Source: Dehalococcoidia bacterium | GTDB lineage: Bacteria; Chloroflexota; Dehalococcoidia; Dehalococcoidales; Fen-1064 | DNA: 19,669 bases | NCBI GenBank assembly: GCA_003153955.1 | Contig: PMCB01000121.1 | Location: 1-19,669 of the forward strand | Reading direction: 5' to 3' | Shown here: one piece after another, positions 8,601 to 16,321 of the stretch | How positions within the stretch are numbered: the first letter of the stretch is position 1 | Layout of the letters: the number at the start of each line of letters is the position of its first letter | Position numbers and translations under genes: made by a program | The notes under the pieces: generated by a model | What the model saw: only the letters and a program-made list of their open reading frames with translations | Told to the model about the DNA's origin: nothing | Databases searched by the model: none

Positions 8601-10686
8601 TGCGGTGTTTACCCTGTACTCTGCGGAGCCTAACTATTTTAATGCAACTGAAGTTAAATTATTGGAGATGCTGACTGGTGACCTTGCTTTTGGCATAAAC
8701 GGATTACGTGAGCGCGAAAAACGAAAGAGCGCAGAATCAGAAATTTTACATTTGGCATCTTTCCCGGAACTTAATCCCAACCCGATTATTGAGTTGGATT
8801 TTTCCGGTAATGTTAAATATGCCAATCCCGCGGCAAAAAGGGATTTCCCGTTAATGACTCAGGAACATAAACAAGCATTTTTAATGGATTTATTTGATGC
8901 AATTCAAAAAGATAAAACACATTCGGTAACCAAAGATATTAATACTGGCGTCTCATGGTATGAGCAAACGTTAGTCTATGTTCCGGACACCAAGAGCTAT
9001 CTGCTTTATGGCAGGAATATTACCTCACGTAAAATCGCCGAAGAATCCTTAAAACAGAGCGAGGAGAAATTCCGTTCCATGAATTTCACAATGAATGAAG
9101 GCGTTTGCCTCCATGAAATAATTTATGACGAATCGGGCAAAGGTGTCGATTACAAGATTCTGGACATAAATCCAGCCTACGAACAGATCACCGGTCTAAC
9201 CAGAGCAAAAGCCATTGGGAAAACGGCCTCGGAACTTTATGGCACAGGGACCCCTCCTTATTTTGACATTTATGAAAGAGTAGCAGCCTCGGGTAAACCG
9301 GAGTCATTCGAAACCTATTTCCCTCCCATGCGGAAATACTTCAGCATTTCTGCATTTTCTCCTCAAAAAGGACGCTTTGGAACAGTCTTTAATGACATTA
9401 CCGAGCGTAGGCGCTCTGAAGAGGAAAAACAACAGCTGATGGATAAAATAACGGATGCGCAGAAACAAACATTATCCAATCTGGAAGCTATGACAAGGTT
9501 GCAAAAACTCGGTACTCTTTCATTACAGGAAGGAAACATTGATTCGATCCTGACGGAGATCGTCGATGCTGCAATTGCCATTTCAGGCGCTGATTTCGGT
9601 AACATCCAATTACTTGATCCTGATACCCATGATCTCAAAATCGTGGCTTATCGGGGGTACCCCGATTGGTGGCTGGATTTCTGGAGCACCGTTTCAAAAG
9701 GAAAAGGAACCTGCGGAACGGCACTGGAGCGCGGTGAGCGCGTAATTGTTGAGGATGTTGAGCAAAGTCCAATTTTCATCGGTACCCCCGCGCTTGATAT
9801 CCAGCTCAAAGCTGACATTCGCGGGATTCAATCCACGCCGCTGGTAAGCCGGTCCGGAAAAACTCTGGGTATGTTCTCAACTCAATATAAGACGCCGCAC
9901 CGGCCGGATGACCGCACACTCCGCTTATTGGATTTACTTGCCCGCCAGGCAGCCGACATTATCGAGAGCAAAGCGGCTGACGATGAGTTAAAACGCCGTA
10001 CTGCTGAACTCGAAGCGTCAAATAAGGAACTGGAGGCATTCTCATATTCTGTTTCCCATGACTTGAGAGCCCCCTTGAGGAGTATTACGGGTTTCAGCGC
10101 AGTCCTCCTAGAAGATTATAATGATGAACTGGATAAAGAGGGGAAATCGTATCTAAAGAAAATATCAGATTCCGGCGAGCTAATGGGGCAACTGATGGAT
10201 GACCTGCTCAAACTGTCCCGAGTTACGCGTAGCGATCTAACCATTGAAAAGGTAGATCTTAGCGATATGGCTCAGAAAATCATTAGTGACCTCGCAAGTG
10301 ATGAACCGAAACGGAAGGTGAAAGTCACCATTGCGCCTAATATGACCGCCAATGGCGATAAGAATTTGCTCGGTTTAGTATTGCAGAATTTATTAGGCAA
10401 TGCATGGAAATACACCAGCAAAACCTTAGAACCACGAATTGAAATGGGCACCGTAGAGTATATTGGGAAACAGGCTTATTTTGTTCGTGACAATGGAGTG
10501 GGATTCGATATGACCTATGCCAATAAACTTTTCCAGCCTTTCCAGCGCCTCCACAAAGCAACAGAATTTGCCGGTACCGGGATCGGGCTGGCAACGGTCC
10601 AACGCATAATTCGGCGTCATGGGGGAGAGGTTTGGGCTGAAGCCAAGGTTGGAGAGGGAGCGACATTTTATTTCACCTTAAATTAA
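5695..10686 (+). CDS. Very large soluble sensor histidine kinase with multiple PAS and two GAF domains
   Basis: 1663 residues from ATG 5695, far longer than most kinases. No signal peptide or membrane segment is visible, so it should sense cytoplasmic signals. Order (approximate residues): coiled coil 35-65; PAS 66-178; PAS 185-300; coiled coil 300-325; PAS 330-445; PAS 452-565; PAS-like 578-705; PAS 714-828; GAF 846-1000; PAS-like 1016-1110; PAS 1122-1240; GAF 1281-1421; coiled coil; HisKA 1440-1510; HATPase 1555-1663. Most PAS units end in a DIT(E/D/A)RKKAE-type linker. The phosphoacceptor is H1455 in SVSHDLRAPLRS. The ATP-binding boxes are complete: NLLGNAWKY, DNGVGFD, FQPFQRLH and GTGIGLA. 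There is no attached receiver; the two downstream response regulators are probable partners. PAS 2 and PAS 8 resemble each other (EGFCVIEV / EGVCLHEI, EINPAFEKQTGL / DINPAYEQITGL), suggesting internal duplication. Ligands cannot be inferred. Confidence 0.93.
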   Translation: MNKRGLDNLRRKAEEDLSNNDRKIKGMGKADLATMAHELAVHQAELEIQNEELRESRALVEETKERYQELFDFAPVGYFTLDEHNRIVEINLTGYQLLKVDQGKLKNKIFTRFISDDETNSFYLQRKKALENEFGRNFTLKMKKADGTSFLAQLDIIKSGEGRLRVAISDITERKKAEDTQKQSEENYRTLFNSIDEGFCVIEVVFNSKNKPIDYRFLEINPAFEKQTGLHNVEGKLMRSLAPEHEEHWFRIYGRIALTGKAERFMNEARALKRWYDVYAFRVGTPESRKVAILFNDITARKKAEDDLAKAKDELEIKVQERTAELKDSEEKYHTIVETADEGIWICDTNAKTTFVNKKMAEMLGYSNKYIMGKTPYEFMDQEAKDLAKSNLERRLKGHSDKYEQKYIRKDGSTLWAIASATPLVDKNNHVIASLGMITDITALKQAEEENRELLETANSIIIRWDYNRKIKFINDFGLRFFGYSADELIGNDIMILVPHVDTHGRDMDIFVKDIITNTQNHPSSSNENIRKDGSIVQVMWTNKAIYDSQGQGKEILAIGNDITELKVFEEQLHQRAEELETVMNVVPAAIWVAHDPACHNITGNQTANRFYEAEEGENVSAGPALGEPVPERHFFRNGKELTAEELPMQEAAARNVDIEGSEFDVLLPSGKSRTLWGSASPLRNDDGQVRGVVAAFVDITDRTREQEKLKESDDRFSKAFHSSPVALSISRINDGTFIDVNQSFLNTYGYSREELIGQKATELNIYDNPGERKEIVRQLEKQGKLLNYEVTARTKAGAEINALTSAEKIEINGQAHIIWTTIDITDRKKAEKEVFQLNRELKAINECDQVIVHANDEQTLLSDVCHILCTSAGYRMAWVSSVERDEAKSVRPLAWCGDEEYITKARITWADDERGRGPTGLAARNNKTYFFQDFAAEPAAAPWREAALLRGFRSSIALPLADDDGKVFAVFTLYSAEPNYFNATEVKLLEMLTGDLAFGINGLREREKRKSAESEILHLASFPELNPNPIIELDFSGNVKYANPAAKRDFPLMTQEHKQAFLMDLFDAIQKDKTHSVTKDINTGVSWYEQTLVYVPDTKSYLLYGRNITSRKIAEESLKQSEEKFRSMNFTMNEGVCLHEIIYDESGKGVDYKILDINPAYEQITGLTRAKAIGKTASELYGTGTPPYFDIYERVAASGKPESFETYFPPMRKYFSISAFSPQKGRFGTVFNDITERRRSEEEKQQLMDKITDAQKQTLSNLEAMTRLQKLGTLSLQEGNIDSILTEIVDAAIAISGADFGNIQLLDPDTHDLKIVAYRGYPDWWLDFWSTVSKGKGTCGTALERGERVIVEDVEQSPIFIGTPALDIQLKADIRGIQSTPLVSRSGKTLGMFSTQYKTPHRPDDRTLRLLDLLARQAADIIESKAADDELKRRTAELEASNKELEAFSYSVSHDLRAPLRSITGFSAVLLEDYNDELDKEGKSYLKKISDSGELMGQLMDDLLKLSRVTRSDLTIEKVDLSDMAQKIISDLASDEPKRKVKVTIAPNMTANGDKNLLGLVLQNLLGNAWKYTSKTLEPRIEMGTVEYIGKQAYFVRDNGVGFDMTYANKLFQPFQRLHKATEFAGTGIGLATVQRIIRRHGGEVWAEAKVGEGATFYFTLN

Positions 10687-10756
10687 ATAATTGCAAATTA
10701 AAAGGATAAAATTGAAAAAAAGCGGCTATTAGAAAAATGCAGCTTCAGGAAGAAAC

Positions 10757-11446
10757 ATGAGACGATTCGTGATATTACTGATTGACGATGAAGAACGTAT
10801 TCTCAATTTTCTGAAGACTAAATTGAAAATGTTATCTTATGAGGTAATACTGGCAAGTAATGGAGTCGAAGCTCTGGAACAGGTTCAAGGACAAGAGCCT
10901 GATTTAGTGGTTCTTGATGTAATGATGCCGAAAAAAGATGGTTTTGAGACTCTAAAGGAACTGCGAACTTTTTCACCAGTGCCGGTTATCATGCTCAGTG
11001 CCAAAGGAGACGATTCCGATAGAATCAAAGGATTAGGATTGGGCGCTGACGATTACATGGCGAAGCCTTTTAATCCGGACGAGCTTGTTGCCAGGATTGA
11101 AGCGATAAGAAGGCGGCTGAGCTCATTGGAAAGGAAGAATACTCCCAGGGAACTCGTGGTTCAAGGACTGAAGATTAACTTTGATGAACGAATTTTGATA
11201 GTTCGCGGTGAAGAAGTTAAGCTGACTCGAATCGAATGGCTGTTGTTGAGTGAACTGGTGGTCAATAACCGCCATCTGATGACTTATTATGACCTATTAT
11301 CAACGATTTGGGGTCCAGAATATCGAAATGACGTTCAGATATTAAGAACCTGGATCAGCCGCCTAAGACAAAAAATAGAGATTGACCCAACTGATACTAA
11401 ATTTATTACCACAATACCTAAAACAGGCTACATTTTTAACAAATGA
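10757..11446 (+). CDS. OmpR/PhoB-family response regulator
   Basis: 229 residues, normal for the family. The N-terminal receiver has the acidic pair D10/D11, phosphoacceptor D54 (VVLDVMMP), S81 (IMLSAK) and K103 (YMAKPF). The C-terminal winged-helix DNA-binding domain (about 130-229) includes VKLTRIEWLLLSELV, the recognition region RNDVQILRTWISRLRQKIE, and the wing FITTIPKTGYIF. Phosphorylation by the upstream kinase would be expected to promote DNA binding and change transcription of unknown targets. The gene starts 70 bases after the kinase with AGGAAG before ATG, consistent with one operon. All receiver residues needed for phosphotransfer are present. Confidence 0.93.
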   Translation: MRRFVILLIDDEERILNFLKTKLKMLSYEVILASNGVEALEQVQGQEPDLVVLDVMMPKKDGFETLKELRTFSPVPVIMLSAKGDDSDRIKGLGLGADDYMAKPFNPDELVARIEAIRRRLSSLERKNTPRELVVQGLKINFDERILIVRGEEVKLTRIEWLLLSELVVNNRHLMTYYDLLSTIWGPEYRNDVQILRTWISRLRQKIEIDPTDTKFITTIPKTGYIFNK

Positions 11447-11463
11447 TAATAAATTTGGGAAAT

Positions 11464-11488
11464 TATTTATCATGTGGGTTGATAAATA
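11464..11488 (+). repeat. Inverted repeat abutting the ribosome binding site of the Rcp1-like gene
   Basis: TATTTATCA (11464-11472), a 7-base loop, then TGATAAATA (11480-11488): perfect 9-bp arms. The last base of the right arm is also the first A of the Shine-Dalgarno AGGAGG (11488-11493), 5 bases before the TTG start at 11499. It could be an operator palindrome or an mRNA hairpin affecting initiation. The stem is AT-rich and therefore weak as RNA. Confidence 0.6.
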
Positions 11489-11498
11489 GGAGGAAGCC

Positions 11499-11951
11499 TT
11501 GGGAAACAAGAAAATTCTTCTGATAGAAGATAACGCAAACGACGTGGAATTGACCAAAAGAGCACTTAAAAAGTCAAATATCGGTAATGAATTGATTGTT
11601 GCAAACGATGGAGTAGAAGCTCTGAACTATTTCTTTGGGGAAGACGGCAATGGCGGTTGTGCATCTGATGAATTACCGGTAGTTGTTTTGCTTGACCTTA
11701 ATCTGCCTCGCGTTAATGGTCTTGATGTGCTGCGCCAAATGAGGGCAAATAAAAAAACCAAAGTGGTTCCCGTTGTGGTTCTGACATCCTCAAACGAGCA
11801 AAAGGATATCATCAACAGTTACGGTTTCGGTGCCAATAGTTTCATAAGAAAACCGGTAAAATTTAGTGAGTTTGCCGAAGCTATTCGAGTGTTGGGACTA
11901 TTTTGGCTGGTAATCAACCAATCATGTCCAAACGGCCTTGGAAAATCCTAA
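11499..11951 (+). CDS. Rcp1/CheY-like single-domain response regulator
   Basis: 150 residues with a receiver domain only. Acidic residues E10/D11, phosphoacceptor D66 (VVLLDLNLP), T96 (VVVLTSS) and K118 (IRKPVKF) are present. The N-terminal IEDNANDVELTKRAL and the ending FAEAIRVLGLFWLVIN are typical of the Rcp1 group, which pairs with phytochrome-like and multi-PAS kinases. With no output domain it probably acts as a phosphate shuttle or sink, or by protein binding. The start is TTG 11499, supported by AGGAGG at 11488-11493; no in-frame ATG serves better. It lies 52 bases after the OmpR-type gene, as the third member of the signalling operon. Confidence 0.9.
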   Translation: MGNKKILLIEDNANDVELTKRALKKSNIGNELIVANDGVEALNYFFGEDGNGGCASDELPVVVLLDLNLPRVNGLDVLRQMRANKKTKVVPVVVLTSSNEQKDIINSYGFGANSFIRKPVKFSEFAEAIRVLGLFWLVINQSCPNGLGKS

Positions 11952-12004
11952 TGATTCCAAAATTCCCTATCCATTACTTCGCAATAACAGCGGAGCGGTT
12001 CAAG

Positions 12005-12045
12005 TTGCATTTCGGGCAGCAGAGCAGCCGCAGGCCGAAATGTAA
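12005..12045. terminator. Weak hairpin between convergent genes, possible terminator
   Basis: TTGCATTTCGG (12005-12015) pairs with CCGAAATGTAA (12035-12045) with one G-U pair around a 19-base loop. It lies between the end of the signalling operon (11951) and the convergent minus-strand gene ending at 12060. No clear T-run follows on either side, so rho-independent termination is doubtful. Confidence 0.3.
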
Positions 12046-12059
12046 ATTACCTTGGATTA

Positions 12060-13250
12060 TCACGAATTTGTCTCTGATTTGGCATCTGGAATGCAGAGGT
12101 GACATATAAAATCTGAGTATGATTTTCTCCTCAGAGCGAGGTCTATTGCTCTCTGCAAATCTTTAATCGAATTATCTATCTTTTTCCTAAGATTAATCAA
12201 TTCTTTTTTTGATACTTTATCTTGGGTCTGATTAGACCCTCCCCGTATATTTCTTAGATTCAAACTCCGAATATTTTCAAGGTCATTTTTAAGAGTCCAG
12301 AAAAAGTCGTAAACGTCAAAACAGTGCGACTCCAGAATTTCAAAAAACGGATTTTCCTCCATTTTCAAAAGGTCTTCATATTCCTTTGTGTCCCTTGAAA
12401 TGATAACAGCCTTCCGCAGTGCGTTCAGCATATTCTCAATGTCACTAAGGTGTCTCGGGCTGACTCCATAAGTGGCTTTGTGTTTTTCTTCCATTTCTTT
12501 TATGAACGCCCGATAATTTTTGATATGATCCCGCGGTCGATAAGTTCTGAATAAATCTATTGACTCATGAAGTTCATCTACCTGAAATTCTAATGCCCAA
12601 ATATCAGCCTTTAACAAGACCTCCGCCACTTTATAAGAAAATTTTCGTACTTCGAGGTCTTGTTGTAGACGGGTGAAAGCCTGACATATATCGTGCATTC
12701 CGCGTTTGTGCCAAGATCGCCACTGGGATATTATCTCCGCTTGTTTCCCTGGTGGTACTCCCCAACTTTTTAAGACATTGACGTCAATACCATCGGAAGA
12801 CGCTGAGCAGGTCAATGGTTTTTCTTCCGGGGATGGTGGCACCCCTTCCTTGCTCACATCCACCTGCGGCCTAATATCGTTTGTTTGCGTAGTGCCTGGT
12901 ATGGGTTCGGCATCCGCAGATAACGACGATTTGTTTTTATTTTCCTCTGTTACGGACGGCTCCGGCTTCGCATTCGACCCTACGCTTTCCTTTTCATCTC
13001 GTACTTTACGTTCGACCTTACCCTCAGACAGTTTTGAAACCATTTTTTCAACTGCTCTCGGGTCACGATCAAAGACGGTACTTATTTTATCGAATGACCA
13101 GCCGAGTTGCTCGTATGCAATTCGCATGGCATTCCCCTCGTCCCGAAGAATCCGGTCATGTCTTTTCAAATCTTCCGGGCTTCTAATGGCCCGAGATTTG
13201 AATATCTTGGCCTTATCTAAAGTATTTTTAATTTGTCTTTCTTCGTTCAA
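12060..13250 (-). CDS. Unrecognised protein with N-terminal HTH-like segment
   Basis: 396 residues; I do not recognise the family. Residues 41-74 (AMRIAYEQLGWSFDKISTVF, then DRDPRAVEKMVSKL) look like a helix-turn-helix of the kind that reads a repeated site. Residues about 75-155 form a polar, proline- and charge-rich linker. From about 165 to the end the protein is predominantly helical and rich in charged residues (for example FQVDELHESIDLFR, DLENIRSLNLRN, ELINLRKKIDNSIKDLQRAI), suggesting a coiled-coil or helical-bundle domain. No membrane segments and no catalytic motif. The start is TTG (13250, minus strand) with GGGG a few bases upstream; a shorter version from the ATG at residue 42 would cut the HTH. 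It diverges from the AbrB-like gene across a 124-base shared control region, so it may regulate that module. Confidence 0.7.
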   Translation of the reverse strand: MNEERQIKNTLDKAKIFKSRAIRSPEDLKRHDRILRDEGNAMRIAYEQLGWSFDKISTVFDRDPRAVEKMVSKLSEGKVERKVRDEKESVGSNAKPEPSVTEENKNKSSLSADAEPIPGTTQTNDIRPQVDVSKEGVPPSPEEKPLTCSASSDGIDVNVLKSWGVPPGKQAEIISQWRSWHKRGMHDICQAFTRLQQDLEVRKFSYKVAEVLLKADIWALEFQVDELHESIDLFRTYRPRDHIKNYRAFIKEMEEKHKATYGVSPRHLSDIENMLNALRKAVIISRDTKEYEDLLKMEENPFFEILESHCFDVYDFFWTLKNDLENIRSLNLRNIRGGSNQTQDKVSKKELINLRKKIDNSIKDLQRAIDLALRRKSYSDFICHLCIPDAKSETNS

Positions 13251-13326
13251 GAATTACCCCGAAATAGCTTCAGTCTGTGTACCTTCAGTGTATGTTCTGT
13301 GTTATACGCTAGGCTCGTTTTGTGCT

Positions 13327-13354
13327 TTGTGTGTGCATCTGAGTGAATTATACC
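13327..13354 (+). promoter_or_regulatory. Candidate promoter for the AbrB-like / primase module
   Basis: TTGTGT (13327-13332), a 16-base spacer and TATACC (13349-13354) lie just upstream of the AbrB-like gene. Upstream, 13264-13310 carries partly repeated TTCAGT.TGT and TGTTATAC-like words that could be operator half-sites. The assignment is by eye only. Confidence 0.3.
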
Positions 13355-13374
13355 ATGCCAATAGGAGATTAAAC

Positions 13375-13569
13375 ATGGCTACTGCTCATATTAAGAAGGT
13401 AATCAAAATTGGTGGCTCACTGGCAATTATCTTGCCCACTGAATGGACCAAGGGAAAAGTAGAAGCCGGGGAAGAGATGGTTGTTATCGGTGATGAAGAC
13501 CTGCGCATTTTCCCGGTCCATTTAAAAATCTCCTCTCAGAACACCAAGGACAAAACTGAAAATGCCTAA
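13375..13569 (+). CDS. SpoVT/AbrB (MazE-like) swapped-hairpin DNA-binding protein
   Basis: 64 residues from ATG 13375, with AGGAG at 13363-13367 upstream. Residues 4-46 form a clear AbrB/MazE-type domain: HIKKVIKIGGSLAIILPTEW, GKVEAGEEMVVI, then a closing strand ending in RIFP. Such proteins dimerise into a swapped-hairpin barrel that binds DNA, and often regulate their own operon or act as antitoxins. No recognisable toxin lies next to it; it heads the replication module and overlaps the next small gene. An element copy-number or transcription regulator is the likeliest reading (inference). The frame stays open far upstream only as the antisense shadow of the divergent gene. Confidence 0.82.
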   Translation: MATAHIKKVIKIGGSLAIILPTEWTKGKVEAGEEMVVIGDEDLRIFPVHLKISSQNTKDKTENA

Positions 13570-13717
13570 ATCGGACAAAAACCAACCTGTCATCACGTTT
13601 CGTATTGTTGAAGGTGAAATTTCACCGCTGCAGCGCCAACTCACGAACAAATTTTGGGCAAAACTGATTGCAGATGTGAAAAGAAGCGAGGCCGAGAATG
13701 ACCGCCCAGTATCCTAA
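13562..13717 (+). CDS. 51-residue hypothetical protein overlapping both neighbours
   Basis: ATG 13562 to TAA 13717. Its start overlaps the end of the AbrB-like gene by 8 bases, and its end overlaps the start of the primase-helicase gene by 20 bases, a compact arrangement typical of mobile elements. The product is charged and partly helical (ISPLQRQLTNKFWAKLIADV); no family is recognised. No strong ribosome binding site is seen, so translation is probably coupled to the upstream gene. Confidence 0.55.
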   Translation: MPKSDKNQPVITFRIVEGEISPLQRQLTNKFWAKLIADVKRSEAENDRPVS

Positions 13718-16313
13718 AGCAGACCTTAATGAAATCAAAAAGTTTTTATATGCCATTTTCGAGGACGGCGACACTATCGAAGTACGCTGCTTGGATTGCA
13801 AAGAAAATCGACAACAAGATATCCGGGAAGGTTCCATCCGGGGAGGATTTTTTAACAATCGCGACCTGGCTGCTGCGGCGATCGCTTCAATGTCAGGCCG
13901 ATGCATGGGTGTCTATATTATCCCGAACCAAATTACCGATGAATTGTTAGCCCGTTTCCCTGAAAATACTTTAACAGCATGGAAAGAAGGAGACGGCACC
14001 GGAGATGGTGACGTTACAGCACGCCGGTGGCTATTGATTGATTGCGACTTTGAACGGACAGCTAAAATCAGTTCTACAGACGCACAACACCAACAGGCGC
14101 TGGATAAAGCAGCGATTATTAAAACCTACCTCATAGATACACTAGGATTCCCACCAGATTCAATTATTAGCGCGGACTCGGGTAACGGTGCACACCTTAT
14201 GGTAAGAGTGGATGTACCACTCAATAAAGAAGGTGACGAACTTATTTTGGATTCACTTAAAGCATTAGAATCGTTATTTGGTGATGGGGTTGACGACAGA
14301 GGAAAGAAGAAAGGCGTTCATATCGACCTGAAAGTATTTAACCGCGCCAGAATTTGGAAAGCCTATGGCAGTTTGGCAGCTAAGGGAAACAATACGCCGG
14401 AACGTCCGCATCGAATCGCGGGGTTGTTATCAGTACCTGAAAAAATAGTATCGGCTCCATTCGAATTATTAAGGAACTTGGCAGAATCAAAACCGGAAGA
14501 ATCAAAACCAAGACAACCGCAATCTACCACAGAACACCGGACTTATGGGGAGAAACTTGATTTAGCGAAGTGGCTGCCGGAACACGACCTACCGATTAAA
14601 AAGGTATCGGAATGGCAGGGTTGGGTAAAATATGAACCGGAATGCTGCCCATTCGATAGTGCTCACACGGGTTCCAGTGTCACTTTCTTTCAGAATGCGG
14701 AAGGCGCGATAAAATTTCGATGTGAGCATAACAGTTGTGCAGGCCGCGAGTGGAAGGACGTAAGGGCGCTAAAAGAACCAGAGTACGATCCTAATAAGCG
14801 ATATCAACAACAGCCGCGTACTTACAATCCTCCAACCACGTCAGGTAAGAGACATGGTAATCCTGCCGATAGCGCCATCCCGAGTGAGTATTCCCTTGAG
14901 CATTTAACCACGGATATGGGAAATTGCGAACGTTTCGTCAGGCACCACGGAGAGAGCGTCAAATACAATGCCAAGCGTAAAATGTGGCTGATCTGGGATG
15001 GGACACACTGGGCTTGGGACGACGGAGTGTCAATATTAAAAAAGGCGCAAGGGACCGTTAAATCCATATATGCCGAAGCCGCCACCCAGAATGATAAGAC
15101 AGTTCGTGAAGTATTAGCATCATGGGCAAAATCTTCCGAATCCAATATGCGTATATCCGCTATGCTGTCACAAGCAAGGGCTCATGTCACTGTAGAAATA
15201 GAAGAATTAGACCGTGACGGCTTACTTTATAACTGCCGCAATGGAACAATCGATTTACGTACGGGGCAATTAAGGGAACATCGCCAGGAAGATTTAATAA
15301 CCGTATGCGTGCCCATAATATATAACCCCACTGCCCAGTGTCCAACGTGGTTGTCATTTTTGCAGTTCATAACCACTGGTGACAGTGAACTTCAGACATA
15401 CCTGCAACGTGCTGTTGGCTATACGCTCACCGGGGAAATTAAAGAGCAAATATTTTTTGATTGTTATGGTGAACAGGGCAATAACGGTAAAACTACTTTT
15501 TTGACTATACTACGCTCTTTGGCTGGGGATTACGGCACGCCGGTCCCGATAGATTTGTTTCTTCACAATACGAAGTCCAATGCCGCCCAAGGCCATACAG
15601 AATCACTGGCCAATATTCAGGGTAAGCGGTTTGTCATCCCCAGTGAGCTCGAGAAAGGGGCCCGGCTGGCAATGGGATTGCTCAAGACGCTCACCGGTAA
15701 TGATGCAATTAAGGCCAGTCGCAAAGGAGAGCACGAAATTGACTTCGTATCAATCTGTAAAATCTGGTTTTACGGCAACTATAAACCTGTTGTGCGTGAG
15801 ATGGGAAATAGTTTCTGGCGCCGAGATAAACTGATCCCCTTCAATGCCACGGTACCGGACGACAAAATCAATTTAAACCTGCCGGCCGCGCTACAAGAGG
15901 AATTACCAGGTATTTTAAATTGGGCAATTGCAGGATGCTTACTTTGGCAAAGGGAGGGGTTTGTTAAATGCAAGGCCGTTACCGATGCGACCAAAAAGTA
16001 CCGAGAGGAAAGCGACGAACTTGCCTTATTCATTCGAGACGCCTGCGAATTAGGCACGGGCAAGGATTATTTTATTGCCAAAAAAGCAATGAAAGACGCT
16101 TATTGTAATTGGTGCGAGGACAGCGGCCAAAATCAGATACACACATCGGATTTCATCAGGCAGCTTACAGACAAGGGTGTTACCGATGGGATGAAAGATA
16201 ACAAGCGCGGATGGTGGGGAATTAAGGTAATATATGCCATTCCGAAACCGGAAGGAAAAACTGAAGAGGAACAAGCGACTTTAGAGGATGAAAATGGCGA
16301 ACCAAATTTCTAA
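13698..16313 (+). CDS. Replicative primase-helicase (AEP-like primase + SF3 helicase)
   Basis: 871 residues. N-terminal part (about 1-270): primase-like with RWLLIDCDFER (D115 and D117, the DxD metal site), SADSGNGAHL (160-167) and a basic segment with RIWKAYGSL and RPHRIAGLL, as in archaeo-eukaryotic primases of plasmids and phages. Residues about 315-350 carry a Cys/His cluster (CCPFDSAH...FRCEHNSCAGREW), probably zinc-binding. The C-terminal part (about 480-820) is a superfamily 3 helicase like phage P4/D5: Walker A GEQGNNGKT (591-599, K598), an acidic IPSELEKG segment, and the motif C region WFYGNYKP (about 690). The protein should open and prime an origin on its own element. It follows the 51-residue gene with overlap; AAGAAGCGAGG precedes ATG 13698. 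It is complete, with no frameshift. Confidence 0.9.
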   Translation: MTAQYPKADLNEIKKFLYAIFEDGDTIEVRCLDCKENRQQDIREGSIRGGFFNNRDLAAAAIASMSGRCMGVYIIPNQITDELLARFPENTLTAWKEGDGTGDGDVTARRWLLIDCDFERTAKISSTDAQHQQALDKAAIIKTYLIDTLGFPPDSIISADSGNGAHLMVRVDVPLNKEGDELILDSLKALESLFGDGVDDRGKKKGVHIDLKVFNRARIWKAYGSLAAKGNNTPERPHRIAGLLSVPEKIVSAPFELLRNLAESKPEESKPRQPQSTTEHRTYGEKLDLAKWLPEHDLPIKKVSEWQGWVKYEPECCPFDSAHTGSSVTFFQNAEGAIKFRCEHNSCAGREWKDVRALKEPEYDPNKRYQQQPRTYNPPTTSGKRHGNPADSAIPSEYSLEHLTTDMGNCERFVRHHGESVKYNAKRKMWLIWDGTHWAWDDGVSILKKAQGTVKSIYAEAATQNDKTVREVLASWAKSSESNMRISAMLSQARAHVTVEIEELDRDGLLYNCRNGTIDLRTGQLREHRQEDLITVCVPIIYNPTAQCPTWLSFLQFITTGDSELQTYLQRAVGYTLTGEIKEQIFFDCYGEQGNNGKTTFLTILRSLAGDYGTPVPIDLFLHNTKSNAAQGHTESLANIQGKRFVIPSELEKGARLAMGLLKTLTGNDAIKASRKGEHEIDFVSICKIWFYGNYKPVVREMGNSFWRRDKLIPFNATVPDDKINLNLPAALQEELPGILNWAIAGCLLWQREGFVKCKAVTDATKKYREESDELALFIRDACELGTGKDYFIAKKAMKDAYCNWCEDSGQNQIHTSDFIRQLTDKGVTDGMKDNKRGWWGIKVIYAIPKPEGKTEEEQATLEDENGEPNF

Positions 16314-16321
16314 AAAGTGGC

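Noticed and set aside
9363..9638. Minus-strand ORFs inside the kinase gene
   Set aside because: They are shadows of a clearly coding plus-strand gene with continuous domains.
12706..13569. Long plus-strand frame of 287 codons reaching into the AbrB-like gene
   Set aside because: Its first two thirds are antisense to the 396-residue minus-strand gene and have serine-rich shadow composition; the real gene begins at ATG 13375 with AGGAG upstream.
13375..13717. AbrB-like protein plus 51-residue protein as a toxin-antitoxin pair
   Set aside because: The 51-residue product shows no MazF, RelE, PIN or other toxin features, and both genes are fused by overlap to the replication gene.
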